64,000 nucleotides of DNA from Anastrepha obliqua (lineage: Eukaryota > Arthropoda > Insecta > Diptera > Tephritidae): the NCBI RefSeq assembly GCF_027943255.1, contig NC_072895.1:72108001-72172000 (forward strand), in the 5' to 3' direction. The notes below the pieces were generated by a model. The model made no database searches. It saw only the letters and a list, made by a program, of their open reading frames with translations, and was not told the origin of the DNA. Shown one piece after another: positions 21,364-33,628 of this stretch. The translations under genes and the position numbers were made by a program. Numbering within the stretch: the stretch's first letter is position 1; the number at the start of each line of letters is the position of its first letter.

Positions 21364-22280
21364 TACGTTTATGAGTAAATTAAAGTGGCACTTATATAAA
21401 ATAAAGAAAAAAATCGATTGCGTTAATTTAGCTGGGTAAAGTACCAATTCCTTATTAAAAGCACAAGCACGACCAACGGCACAGTGGAAATTTGCAAGCA
21501 TTTTTTGATAACTTTTAATGAAATGTAATATTTTAATAATTGGCGCAGCGACGTCAGGTCCATGGAAACCGTGCGTGCAGCAATAGGTTTGCAGCATGTG
21601 AAGGTTTGTGTAGAGTAAATGGTGACCATTTCGAATGAGTTTAATCATTTAAAAATACAGTACTTCTTACAGACTATGGAAAACAGATTATTTTATCATA
21701 GATATGAACGAAAGGTGAAGAGAATTTCCGGGATCACGCTGATCCATATAATAAGATACAAATCCGAGTTTTTTAATAAAAAATGTTCCACAGTTAATTA
21801 CACATCTACACAAGAAAGTCTCTGTGTTTGTGGGTTTGTGGGAATGCTGATTCCGAGTCGGAAGCCTTGTTAGCCTATAACCTTGACACTCATAACGCAG
21901 CTGAAGAAAAAATTTTGTTTTTCCGGTGTTATGTTTTAATGTATAAATTCTGATGTTAGGCACCGAAAATCACCAAATTATCCATTTTTAATTTACATAT
22001 ATGTTTACTTACGTCTGTTTGGCTTCGATAATAAATTTTTGAAAATTTGAATTAATTTTACAAGAAAAAGGTGGTAACGTTGAAATGAAACCAAATTTTC
22101 CAAAACATTCAGAAGACAAACCTAAAAATTGTGTCGACCGGTGTAATTTTGCCTTTTCACATCCAGGCGTCATTTTGTAAATTACTTGATGGTAATTGCA
22201 GTGATTCTGAAAGCTTTTTGATTGATTACCAATCGGTTTTCGAATTTCAGAGAACTGAGAATGGCGGAAAAAGTTTTAAA
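21364..22280. other. intergenic, nothing recognised
   Basis: Short frames here have no domain support. Confidence 0.45.
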
Positions 22281-22283
22281 AAT

Positions 22284-23185
22284 TCATATAAAGGGAGGGT
22301 AAGTTTCAAGGGCCGGTGTTGATTTTGAATATAATACAATTCTTTTAAGAAATTATTGTTATTTCTTCTTATTATGATAATACTTGTATGGCTCAATTAC
22401 GTATAGAACAAAATATCGGCCAAATGGCCGCCGCAGCTTCGGCGGCCCACCTCCATCCAATGTTCCAAATTTTCGATGACGCTGAGGCATAATTGAGGTT
22501 CTATGCCGTTAATGCGCCGAATTATCTCATCCTTTAGCTCTTGAATTATTGCTGGTTTATCGACATACACCTTTTCTTTCAAATAACCCCAAAGAAAGAA
22601 GTCCAACGGTGTCAAATCACATGATATTGGCGGCCAATTGACATCGCCGTGACGTGAGATTATTCGGCCATCAAATTTTTCGCGCATAAGAGCCATTGCT
22701 TCGTTAGCTGTGTGACAAGTGGCACCGTCCTGTTGAAACCACATATCGTCCACATCCATATCTTCCAATTCGGGCCATAAAAAGTGCGTTATCATCTCAC
22801 GATAGCGAACACTATTCACAGTAACTGCCTGACCGGCCTCATTTTGGAAAAACCGCACCAAACGGTCACTCTTTGTGGGTGCATTGGTTTTTCGGCAATC
22901 ACTCTTGGATTATCATTCGCCCAAATGCGGCAATTCTGCTTATTGACGAATCCACTGAGGTGAAAATCTGCCTCATCACTGAAGATGATTTTCTTCACCA
23001 AGTGCGCGATATGCATTTTGATTTGAACGCCCGTTTTCAGAATAAGACTGAATAACTTTAACGCGTTGCTCGATTGTGTATCTTTCCATGGTTTAAATTA
23101 AATTAGTCTGAAATTGAAAAATGTCAAATGAAATGCAGAAAAACACTTGACGTTTAGGTGTGGTTCCCATTCAACATCGGCCCTT
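22284..23185 (-). mobile_element. rosa-like (DD41D) mariner, internally deleted
   Basis: The termini TTTCAAGGGCCGGTGTTGA (left) and, reversed, TTTTAAGGGCCGATGTTGA (right) form the TIRs. The gene is on the minus strand, with ATG at about 23090 (MERYTIEQRVKVIQSY). About 30 residues later it jumps into VKKIIFSDEADF, so most of the DNA-binding half is missing. A further frameshift lies near 22855 after VTVWCGF. The C-terminal part is open (22397-22861): FQQDGATCHTAN, VNWPPISCDLTPLDFFLWG. The Asp-Asp spacing is 41, the DD41D signature I associate with the rosa element of Ceratitis rosa. Confidence 0.85.
22397..22861 (-). pseudogene. DD41D transposase C-terminal part
   Basis: This is the open C-terminal half of the mariner-family transposase at 22284-23185. 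It holds the second catalytic Asp in WFQQDGATCH and the third in LTPLDFFLWG, 41 residues apart, followed by the KPAIIQELKDEIIRRI helix region. The first Asp (FSDEADF) is in a separate frame at 22816-23016. The protein cannot be made as one piece. Confidence 0.85.
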
Positions 23186-23189
23186 AAAA

Positions 23190-25480
23190 TTTATTAACTT
23201 AAAACTAATTTCTGAAGGTCTTTATGATCGCTGATTTACAATTTAGTGAGCTAATAAGGCGAGCGAAATTTAAAAACTAATTTAATTATACAATATCGGA
23301 CAAAACAGAATACACCTAAAAAATGTGTAATTACTCTGATGTATTTTTAAGCAAACACTTATTTGTAAACAAGGTATGTGATAGAATTGGTTTCATATAA
23401 GTATAATCAACACAAAAACACATTTCAGTGGAGGGTATATTTTTCGTCTGTTATTAGAAACCAGAACTATGCGATATTTTAATTTGCCTTAGATACTTAT
23501 CAAAATATTTTAAAAATAAAAGTGAAACAAAAGAAAATTAATGATAGATTCTCCAAAATTTTATAGTTTCTCCTTTTATGCTTTTTACTTTATATAAAAT
23601 TATATGTACTAGTTTATATGCGCGGATTTCGTTTTTATATACGTTTTATGTTGCTTTCCAAGGGAGGGGTCACTCTCTTTATTTAATATTTCTAACTATG
23701 GTTCGGTAACGTGGTATTAACAAAATATGTCTTCATACCACATCTCAGAAATATGCAATATGGAAATGTGTATGGGAGGTGTCACATCCCATTTCCCAAT
23801 AACTACCATTTTTATCGATGGGTGTTGGTTGGTCTTTTTGACTAAGGCAATGTTCCTTAACCAAAATTTCAGCAACACATCGGTACAGACGTTTTTGAGT
23901 TTTGTGAACGGAAAAAGGGAATTTATGTAATAGTACGAATTATAAATGGCAATAATGCTCTAGGGGCTAGCAATGCCACTGCGAATCTTTTTCATCACCT
24001 TTATATGATTTTAAGCTGTTTGTATCACCTGACATTTGTAAGTGTATATGTTTCTTATTTGTTTAACGAGACTGATGCGAATTGTGCATTTGGGCAGGCA
24101 CATCCTGTATTTATATACTATAGATCACCACGACCACTTTTTGTGAGCCCACTTGTGTCGATGACTGGGGAGTTAAAAAATTAGCAACAATATCCCGGGT
24201 TGGTGAAGCTCATTCTAGCGAACTTTCTGGTTATAAGAGATTTCAAAAGCATGTTAGCGGATATGGTATGACAAGAAAATCGATCTACTTATCCGTTTCG
24301 AGTACTGCCTTGTAACATTATTGGCATATTGATGGGCAATATTAATAAAATAAAGCAACGGAAAGCATGGTTAATAAACTTATTTAGCTGAAAAGAAGCG
24401 GGTGTAGTGTCCAGTGAGACTGTTAGTAAACATTCTCAGTTTGCCCTTAGAAAAGCTTGTGAGATCTTTAAATCCACCTCTCCACTATTTGGTGTCAGCA
24501 TAGGTGTCACATTCTTAGCTCTTCACTTCTGAACTCTTCCTTGAGAGTTCATATCATGTTTGGTCGAGGTCCTCTTTTCCCTTATACTCCCGGAACCATT
24601 TTTGCCGAATCTGAGCTCGTACCTCTAATAGATTTAATCTCTCTATACACTCAAGGGCTATTTTGGGCATCCCGCTCCGTTCTATCGAGATTGATCTCTG
24701 ATCAGGGTAACACACCGGCTGAAAATTTCGCACTTTAAATGGCATAATTCCTTGAATTGGGTTACGAATTTCTCCCTTATTAAGCAAAGTGTACGGATCT
24801 AGTGGTTTGCGACTATTTCTTGTTTCTAACAGGCAAGAGATTTGATTCGAATTAAGAGGTTATTGGTTGAACAAATACTTCTTTTGAGGGTTTTGGAAAA
24901 TGTCCTAATTTAGAGGGGACCAACAAATTTTAGAAAAACTGGATGAAGTGTGGAGCCTATGCTGAAAAAAGGTGGTGTTCCTTATTTCAATTTTCTGCGA
25001 TTTATTGAGCCACCAAATGTGCCATACAAATTTGAGACCGAAACATCAACTTTAAAGAAACCCGTTCAATTTTACAATTCATTCACTTTATTTAGTTTTT
25101 TTTTTTTGAAATTCCCCCACTGTGCCATGGTAAATTTAAAATGACCAAAAATAAATGAGATTTCCTACCATCTTTGTTCATATACTCGTACATATGTATA
25201 TGAGTATCTTTTACTGAGGTGCAAATTGGTACGATAAACTTTTCAGTGTGATTATGTTTAGCACAGATATAAGTCCTCATGCAGGTAAACAATATTTTGT
25301 GGAAGCATTTGTATAAATTCAATATAAATGAACAATTTGTTGCGACATTCAGATGCCAAGAGCCAGTGCGCATCCAACGTGCGACCAGTAACACACTGAT
25401 GGTGAAGTAGTAGTCAAAATTTTGTTTGTTTGAAGAGTTTGTTGATGTACTGCGTTGTAAACTCTGCAAGAAAGTGTGGC
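23190..25480. other. 2.3 kb with no supported gene
   Basis: Frames at 23727-23930, 24541-24738 and 24950-25144 have no recognisable domains. AT-rich. Confidence 0.4.
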
Positions 25481-25556
25481 AGCATTACTTAAACTCAGCA
25501 TATTATTATAGATTAATAAACACATACACGAAAAGTCGGTGGCAGAAAAACGTAAA

Positions 25557-26075
25557 ATGATGAAGAAAAGTGTGATTAATTTATTGCCCATCTTCGTACT
25601 AATTGCGATTTACGCAGTGCCGAACTGCGCGCAGCCAATACAAAACGAGTCAGCTGAAGTGACTGAATCGAGTGGAGTGAATAATGATGATGAAACAGGG
25701 GGAGCAACAGTGGCGGTACCAATAGAAGCAACGGCGGCGGAGTACTTGGTTGCGAGTCCACAGTGGCTCGGCAATGACGAATTAGCGGAGCAAGAGCACG
25801 TTAGACCAGTGCGCAACATTGGGTTTGGTGGAATTGGTGGCGGCTTTGTAGGTGGTTTTGCTGGCGGCGCAGTGGCTTCACCCGTTTACTCCGTGCCATT
25901 GGTGCAAACTGTACCTGTAGTAAGCACTGTGCCTGTGGTTTCTACCATTTCTACTTATCCCAGCTACGGTTATGGTGGTTTTGCTCCAGCTGGATTTGGT
26001 GGCTTAGGCTTTGGCAAATTCCGCTCAAGCTATTCGGTCAAAGGTTTTGGACTTGGTGGTGGTTTTATTGGCTAG
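25557..26075 (+). CDS. secreted glycine-rich protein with RxxR site (172 aa)
   Basis: I start at the ATG at 25557; the frame is open upstream only through a GTG. The signal peptide spans residues 1 to about 25 (INLLPIFVLIAIYAV, cut near NCA). Residues 26-82 are acidic and polar (ESAEVTESSG, NNDDETGG) like a propeptide. RPVR at 83-86 is a furin-type site. The mature part is glycine-rich (NIGFGGIGGGFVGGFAGG) with a valine-proline section (VQTVPVVSTVPVVST) and a GFGKFRSS end. The VPVV repeats match the style of the gene at 15745-16581. AATAAA lies at 26155-26160, 80 bp after the stop. No intron is seen. The function is unknown; an extracellular structural or defence peptide is inferred. Confidence 0.85.
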   Translation: MMKKSVINLLPIFVLIAIYAVPNCAQPIQNESAEVTESSGVNNDDETGGATVAVPIEATAAEYLVASPQWLGNDELAEQEHVRPVRNIGFGGIGGGFVGGFAGGAVASPVYSVPLVQTVPVVSTVPVVSTISTYPSYGYGGFAPAGFGGLGFGKFRSSYSVKGFGLGGGFIG

Positions 26076-26199
26076 AGCGGTGAGCTGGAATTGAGTTTCA
26101 TGTGTGAATCAGTGACTTTCTGACTTATTAAAGGAAAATTTTCATTGGGATTCGAATAAAAACTTAGCGTTTGAATTATTGTATATAACGTGAAAGGTA

Positions 26200-27312
26200 A
26201 TAAACGATTAACATAAATTTTGTCTGTGTGAAAATACTACAATTAAAAATTAAATTTTAAAAATATTAAAAATCGCTTTATTAATATACAAACACAAATG
26301 GAATCAAGTTGTGTGTCATATAGTCGTAAGTAAAATGTATATATTTTATGGTAATCGCAAGATACCGTAAAATACATTCTGTGAATTTTCAAGCAGTTAG
26401 AAAATAGTCGGTTATGATTTCAGTACTCTAAGAACGCTTTTAACCGTTAAAAACCGTATGACATAAGACAATACGATACTTACAACACCCTGTGAATCAC
26501 TTAATCTCATTGGTACAGGTACTTGAAATAATTATTTCCATTTGAATCAGTCGTGCAGTGCATGAATATCTATTAGACAAATATTTATAGGGTCAAGTAA
26601 AGTCACAACACCCCTTGTCATCGATACTAAATAGAATTTCTCTGAATTTACGGAGAAATCTAACTATCATATTAACCCTGGGTAACGAAATAGAAAAAAA
26701 GCTCTTTCATCAAGAGCCACTACTTTCTCTTATGAAGGGGATCTTAAAGCCATGAAAATAATTTGAAATAACTTTTTTCTTTAAAATTAAAAAAAATGAT
26801 TGTTTTAAAGCTTTTAAAGTGAATGTTTAGCCACATTTAATTGATTAAGAAGACTAATTAGTCAATCAACACGACGCTACTGCATCGCTAAAAACAAAAC
26901 GTTTGTATTCGCCACTTCGCCAATTACAACAATATTATGACTCCGTTACTTCTTTGAGGGCCTGTTGCTGATGCGCAGCAATATTTTAGAAGTAATTCTC
27001 GCCAAACGTGTTGTTTGAAAATATGGAATTTCGGACCAATAACTTCCTTTAATTTGAACTAAATTTTACGCTAAAACCCATAAACAAACAATATTAAACT
27101 TCAAAGTACTATTTCTTAAATAAAAGCATACTTTTCCTTTTCCACTTCAACTCCGCAATGAACATTTTTATATTGCCTTTGATTAGCATGATGAGCATCA
27201 GATTGCCAACATTTTACTAACAGATTGGGTGATAGAACTGGATCTCATCTTATAAAAAGTAACACAACTCGAACACATTCAAACTTTCAGAATAGCGGCA
27301 AATTAAGTGAAG
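26200..27312. other. AT-rich intergenic, nothing recognised
   Basis: No supported feature. Confidence 0.45.
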
Positions 27313-28616
27313 TACTACTGTGGGCAAAAAGTAAGGTGAATTTATTTGTCAAACTTCGCGGGATTAAAATTTCGCTCTAGTTATTTTTTTCATGAGTTGG
27401 CAGCACTGTTAATAACAATTGGGCCAACTCTCATGTGAATGTCTTTATCAGTAATATATTTACGCTTGTGTTTACCAAACGACCTAGAGTGCATTTTTCG
27501 ATTTTTACAATGTCTGATTTGATTGAGCAGAGAAGTGCCATCAAATTTTGTTTGCGGAATGAAATTTCGCCTGCGGAAACGTTTAGCATGTTGCAGAAGG
27601 CATTTGGTGATTCGACCATGTCGCAGAAAAATGTTTATAAGTGGTACAAAGACTTCAAAGAGGGTCGAGAACATGTTGATGACTTGGAGCGCTCCGGACG
27701 ACCATCGACGTCAACAGATGACCAACACGTCAATAAAGTGAAGGAGTTCGTGCTCAAAAATCGTCGGTTGACTGTTAAAAACCTTACTGATATGATCGGA
27801 ATATCTGAAGAATCTGTGAAAACCATTTTGAAAGACCATTTGGGCCTACGAAAAGTCAAATCTCGTTTGGTACCGAAAACTCTCAATTTCTCGTCGCGTT
27901 GATGTGTGTGAAACAATGCTTTCAGACTATCAGGACAAGCTCAAATGCATCATTACGGGAGATGAGACTTGGATTTATGCTTACGACCTTGAAACAACCG
28001 ACCAATCAAGCGAATATCGTGCTAAAGGCGAGGCCAGACCGAAAAGAGCACGTCAAAGTCATTCAAAAATAAAGGTCATGTTGACAGTGTTTTTCGATTT
28101 TCGTCGTGTGGTGCACTATGAATTCCTTCCACCTGGCCAAACTGTTAATAAGGAATATTATTTGAGCGTTATGCGTCGTTTACGTGAAGGAATTCGTCTA
28201 AAAAGACCACAATTATGAGCTAACAAATCTTGGTTTTTGCATCACGATAATGCACCGTCTCACACTGGACTCGTTCTTCGTGACCATTTCGCCAAAAACT
28301 CCACGCATATCGTTCCGCAACCACCGTATTCGCCTGATTTGGCTCCGTGTGACTTCTGGCTATTCCCAAAACTCAAGAGACCACTCCGGGGAACGCGTTT
28401 CGAGTCGATTGAGGAGATAAAAGCTGAATCGAGGAAGGTGCTGATGGCTATACCGGAAATGGACTATTTGGCATGTTTCGGGGATTGGAAAAATTGTTGG
28501 CATAAGTGTATTTCATCGAGAGGGGATTATTTTGAAGGGGTGAAATTGATTTACAAGCATAAATAAAGATTTTTCATTTTACAACCAAATTCACCTTACT
28601 TTTTGCCCCAGTAGTA
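27313..28616 (+). mobile_element. mariner (DD34D), near full length, TA duplication
   Basis: The element at 27315-28614 is 1300 bp, the usual mariner size. Its ends are CTACTGTGGGCAAAAAG and, reversed, CTACTGGGGCAAAAAG, with the TIR continuing as TAAGGTGAATTT. TA flanks both sides. It carries one transposase gene broken by a small deletion and one stop. Confidence 0.95.
27510..28566 (+). pseudogene. mariner transposase, one frameshift and one nonsense codon
   Basis: The ATG at 27510 opens MSDLIEQRSAIKFCL. The helix-turn-helix part (SMLQKAFGDSTMS, WYKDFKEGRE, ERSGRPST) and the second HTH (LTVKNLTDMIGISEESV) are intact. A short deletion near 27895 shifts frame after LVPKTLNF. The catalytic region resumes at 27904 with GDETWIYAYD, stops at a TGA at 28216-28218, and continues with HHDNAPSHTG and YSPDLAPCDFWLFPK. 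The second and third Asp are 34 residues apart, which is DD34D mariner. Only these two lesions separate it from a coding copy, so it is fairly young but inactive. Confidence 0.93.
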
Positions 28617-31120
28617 TAGTATAGCGAAGTATATGTACTCGTAGTATAGTGTAAATATGAGTGTACCTAGACCAAAAGTTAGAGGGTAAGGAGTCAACGA
28701 GTATAGTGGTAAATAGTATAGTACCCTATTTAGATAAAATATTTTTTTTTTGGATTTTTTTTTAAACTTGTGAAGTGTGTACCAAATAGTTTAGTTTGTT
28801 TTACCGGTTTTAGTTATACGTATATTAATTACATTTTTTTTTTTGTGTTAATGTTATAAACTTGATTTGTGTCTTTGATGTTTTTTTTTTGTACCATAGG
28901 CAGTTTTCACGCGTTTTAATAAAATCAATAATCAATTTTAACAGAAGAGCCGTTTAAGGCTTGCGAAAAAGAAGCACATAGTTTTACGAAATCGATTACC
29001 AAAGTTTTTGCTGCAGCAAGTTTATGGAATACGAATATCATTTATGGAAAAAATAATACTTATTTTAAATGATTTAAATTAAAATATATAAAACAAAAAA
29101 TCAAATCTATAGCTATTGTTTTCTGACTGTTTCCTGACTACTATTATCTATACATGTATACTTTTGTATTTGTATTCCATTAGCAATCTCATCTTTCATG
29201 CGTTTTGAATTATCTCCCTTCGCATAGTAAATTCATACCAGACAGGTTTTTCAATAACTATTGAATGATTTCGCATTTCTTGAAGTTGTAAACAAAAATG
29301 TACTTGAAAAAGCTTCGATTGTTCGGAAGTGAGACAGATGTGAAATATAAATGTGATGCACTGTGAGACAAATGTGCTAAATTTTAGGAAAAATCAATAA
29401 CCTTTGAAGAAATCACCTTAGAGGCCTTAGTTCGTTTTGATGCCATTTAAATTACTTGAGCACGCATTTTTCTACATTTAGGTGTATAATGTGTGTATCA
29501 AAATAATTTTTTCATCAATATACAAGGGAATCAAAATAGCTTGGATTAAGGTTTGTTTTAAATATGTTAACAATTTTTTTGTTTTACCAACATTCAAAAT
29601 TTTATGAAAAGTTACTTGAGATTTGACTCTAGGAATATTGAAAAGTGAAAAAAATACTTGGACTCTTGACATAATGAAATATTGGCTTGAGTGTTCCCGA
29701 ACCCGTCACCCACTCCAAATAACAGTCAGCATTTTCGTCTTTTCTCTTCTAGTTTTAAGTCAACAAAGTCGTCCTAGTTTATCCCAATAATATTTTTCGA
29801 ATCGACTGATTTATAAAAAATCGCTGTGGATGTTCAGAGCTGTATCAAATCCTTTTAGAATGCTTACTAGCGCATAATGCATGAATTATTAAAAATGTCT
29901 CAAGATTTTTATAGCAGTAGGCGATCCACTGCAATTGGTCTCTACTTAAAGATCTACAAAACGTGATTTTAACATCAAAAGTCTAACAGAACTTTAATAG
30001 TTCAGAAAATTAAATATCGTCGATGAAATGCAGCTGATTGAAAGTACATACACTAAAGTCATTTCAGGCAATAAAGGACGACGAAAAGATCAGTGCATTA
30101 ATAGAGAGTTCAGTTTTATTTCCGAAAAAATTATTGGAGTCTTGAATAAGACTTTATCAGACACCACAGAACCCGTCAGCAACTCCGGCTCAAATTGATT
30201 TTATACAACTCTACCGAAAATAATTCAGAGTACTTGGATGTGTTCATCTCATCTATAGGAGAAAACTTGAGAAAAGTGGTTTTGTTGCCTTAACCACTCT
30301 ACAGAATTTACCATCCAGTTGAAATGATATTGCAATGGAACCTATAGCTGAGCCGTATCCTGAAGACATCAAAGACGAACCAGAATGTTTGCAAGGCGAA
30401 TTAGTCTTCGGAACGCTCCTGGACACATACGATGACCTCAGAAGAACCATCTCCGGCTTTCCATAGGACTCGATCGCGCTTCAATACGCTGGAATATTAT
30501 ACATGCATATATTTTAATTTTGTATGGAAAGTATTCTAATATTACTTTTTTTTTAATTTTTTAAGAGTTTATAAAAAAGTGATAATTATGTCTTTTTTTA
30601 TTTTTGGCTTAAACATTTTTTAAATCAAAATAATGTATTATTATATTGCTCTGAATATTTAATAAAAAATAATAATAATTTTTTTGTCCATGGAATAAAT
30701 TTATTGGGTTTATTGACGAAATTAGGCTCAGAGAAATACTCTGAATGCATGAAGAGCCGCAAAAGATCTCTCAGTGCGTAGTGTTAAATATCTTCATAAT
30801 AACAATAATAATAATAATTTAAGGGGTAGCCTGAAGAAAACGATTTTTGTATACATTCGTTTTATGCTCATTGTATACAAAGTGCGCTTGCGCCACTGTA
30901 GCCTATATTAATTACCAATAATTTCCGTACCATTTTTTAAACAAATCTTATTTAATGACATACAACCCGTACAACCATGGGCAGATTGAATACCAAAAAA
31001 CCCGCACGTCAACCAAAATAATAGTCGAATATAATGCTCAATGCCATATGTATAGAGTACATGAACTTTAAGAATAAAGTCTCTCCTTAGAGTATACAAA
31101 TATTATTTGTGAAACATTCG
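28617..31120. other. 2.5 kb AT-rich, no supported gene
   Basis: A GTATAGT-rich stretch lies at 28614-28720. A 43-codon acidic frame at 30337-30468 (MEPIAEPYPEDIKDEPE...) is open but has no promoter or splice context that I can support. Confidence 0.4.
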
Positions 31121-31128
31121 CGCGCCAC

Positions 31129-31166
31129 TATAAATTAAATTTCAACTTACGCAATTGAATCAGTTT
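31129..31166 (+). promoter_or_regulatory. core promoter of the 31199 gene
   Basis: TATAAAT at 31129-31135 is followed by the initiator TCAGTTT with +1 A at 31162, 33 nt downstream. The ATG follows 37 nt later. Confidence 0.8.
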
Positions 31167-31198
31167 ATTTGAAATGTTTAAAACATAAAACATTAAAA

Positions 31199-31654
31199 AT
31201 GCGTTTAAGTGACTGTTATGTGCTGTTTTTAGTTGGTCTTTTGTCCGCGGCGGTTAGCGCTTTCACAGAAGAACCACTGGAAAACATCAGTGCCACTGAG
31301 CAGCCTCAATCAAATGTGACAAATTCACCAGCAGAGATATCGGAACAGAGTGAAGAGCTTCAGTCTACGGAGCCCACATTGGATATGGTCGCAGAGTCAC
31401 AAGGACACGAAAATGCCGGTGAACGTAAAGCACGTCAATTCGGCTATCCTGGATTCGGCTTTCCCCCACCCCCTCCACCACCACCACCACCATTTTATGG
31501 TGGCGGTTTTGGCGGTGGTTTCGGTGGAGGCTTTGGTGGCGGATTTGGCGGTGGCTTTCAACGCACACGCGTCGTAACGCGCACGCGGGTAGTGAACCGC
31601 GGTCGAGGCGGTGGTTTCTATGGCGGTGGTGGTGGCGGTGGATTTTTTGGTTAA
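31199..31654 (+). CDS. secreted Gly/Pro-rich protein with RKAR site (151 aa)
   Basis: I start at the ATG at 31199; the open frame before it begins with TTG. The signal peptide spans residues 1 to about 20 (YVLFLVGLLSAAVS). An acidic, glutamate/serine-rich propeptide-like part runs to residue 75 (EEPLENISATEQPQ). RKAR at 76-79 is a furin-type site, and the mature part would begin QFGYPGFGFPPP. A polyproline run is followed by FGGG repeats, a basic RTRVVTRTRVVNRGRG patch and a glycine-rich end. It uses a TATA/initiator promoter at 31129-31166, and AATAAA is at 31709-31714. It is one of the seven RxxR secreted genes of the window. The function is unknown. Confidence 0.87.
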   Translation: MRLSDCYVLFLVGLLSAAVSAFTEEPLENISATEQPQSNVTNSPAEISEQSEELQSTEPTLDMVAESQGHENAGERKARQFGYPGFGFPPPPPPPPPPFYGGGFGGGFGGGFGGGFGGGFQRTRVVTRTRVVNRGRGGGFYGGGGGGGFFG

Positions 31655-31719
31655 AAATAATTGTGTTTATGTGATATTGTACGGAATGATTTTATTACTT
31701 GTTTTTTAAATAAAAAAGA

Positions 31720-33626
31720 AGCGTTTCAATGAAAAAAATTATGAAAATATTTTAGTAACATTATTTACTATATTAATTAAGTGCTCCACAAAATTCTTTT
31801 GCATTTACTTTCTGTGTAATTTATAATGCCAAGTCGAATAGTTGATGTTCGTGGTCATACAAAAGTAAGCGAGCATTGAACGACATGCAGAGTGTACCAA
31901 CATTGGTTTGTGTGGAAGTGGGTGTTAATCATATTTGCCTCTTGTGAAAATACCTGTTCATGGTCCACATTTTTTAATTTCAGAACTTTCATTAACTCTA
32001 TGAAGAAAAAAAACAATACAATAAGGAATCGTTAAAGCTGTAAAATAGTGGAAATTTTACTAGATGAAATAAAATTAGATTGTAATTCAAGATGCTCCAA
32101 ACTTGCCGTTAAATAATATATATATATAATATATATATAATCCCAAGGCCAGATTATAAAAACAATTTCATTTAAGCAACCTCAGCAAATATTCTTATAT
32201 TTATCAGTCTTTCAGGAAGAGGCATGCTTCCAGAAAGATTTGGAGTAAACTCTATAAACATTCTATTTCGAGGGTATCATAATGAGAGGCTGTCCACCGA
32301 ACAGCGGTAATCAGAGTTGCCAGCTGGAACATGATGAAAAAATACATCGAGAACGTACTACGGAAATAGATAGATCTCGACTCAATGCAACAAAGCGAAG
32401 CCGCATAGATAGAGACCCAAGTAGGCCAGCCTATAGCATGAAAGCTGGCTATAAATACGGTGGACCGAGACGTTGGTGAAAAGATCTGATTTTTCATGGA
32501 TGCCTTTTTGGGACCTCCCGAAGTAATGCAGAAAGTAGTTCTGGGAAGGGAACTCAACCCCTACGTCGAGACTGTACTCGATTGGAGATGGCTAAGGTGT
32601 GTCGCACAGAGGGGAAAATTTCAGATTCATCAATGGGGACTTAAAAAATTAAAACTAAATGAAAATATAAAAATATAGTAATACATTAAAAATATTTCAA
32701 TATTTTCCAATTTAAATTTACAAGAGTAATCTGAACTTTGACCTCTTTGTTACACGCTTTAACCGTTTTCAAACGGGACAAAAAATTGTTTATATTATTC
32801 GATTTAGAAGATGAAACAGCGAAAAATCGTTCGATTGATTTTTTAAGAACCGCCCTAATTTGTATAAAGTGTCATTCAAAAACGCGCGTAGATGTTGTTT
32901 TAAAATAAAACCTCTAAAAATTAGATTCTTTCACGTTTCACTATTTTTATTCAAAATATGGCTCTTTACAATTATATGTATGTGGAAAAGGCCACCATTT
33001 AAATGTCCACCATAAGTGCGTCTACTGTAAACTCCTTCCATGCGATAGAAATCAATGCAAAAATCAATCGCAAGCCTTCATTTAAAACTCACTTATCGAC
33101 CACTGACCAAAAGAAGCTAAAAAAGATAACGCCCAAATGATACATCCATACTTACCACATTTCATAGTGTCACAATGCTGGACTAGTAAATCGAATTCAA
33201 AAATTTCAAAAAAGATGGTGCAATAAGATTTTTTTATTTATAAGAAAATCGGTATTTTTTGGAACCGAAATCGTATACATATAAGTAAGAGTTATTAAAT
33301 TTTCGAGACTTCCCTTTTGTTTTTTTAGACAAATAACTTTAGGCAAATAACATCCCTGCTCACAAAAGGAATATTAAATATTTTAAATAAGTCTACATAT
33401 ATTAAAGTATCGTCGTTTTTGTACAATTTTTTTTCAAAATTCGTTCAGCTGGTACTTTTTAATTTCAAAATGGTAATATAAGAGACTTTAATTAGCTGGA
33501 AAAAATATATAAGTTATCTCTACGCACAAATAAATATCTCTCATTGCATAAAATTTAACAGATATTAGACCTTAGAAAGAGAGATAGAGTTTAGGCGGGC
33601 ACAAACATACGAGTAAGTACTTTTAC
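31720..33626. other. intergenic; short TA repeat
   Basis: A TA-rich simple repeat lies at about 32118-32145. Overlapping frames at 32252-32557 have no recognised domain. A GGCTATAAATACGG TATA-like site at 32450-32463 has no gene behind it that I can support. Confidence 0.4.
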
Positions 33627-33628
33627 TA

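Noticed and set aside
21190..21380. Short frames within the SINE (MKKLLTKISAVRSRLETVG) resembling a peptide
   Set aside because: The same frame recurs in other SINE copies because the DNA is repeated; it is not a gene.
30337..30468. 43-codon acidic frame
   Set aside because: Too short, with no splice or promoter support.
31497..31655. Alternative frames through the glycine-rich repeats
   Set aside because: Codon periodicity of GGN repeats opens other frames; only the signal-peptide frame is supported.
32252..32557. Overlapping frames on both strands with a TATA-like site
   Set aside because: Neither product resembles a known family and no exon structure could be supported.
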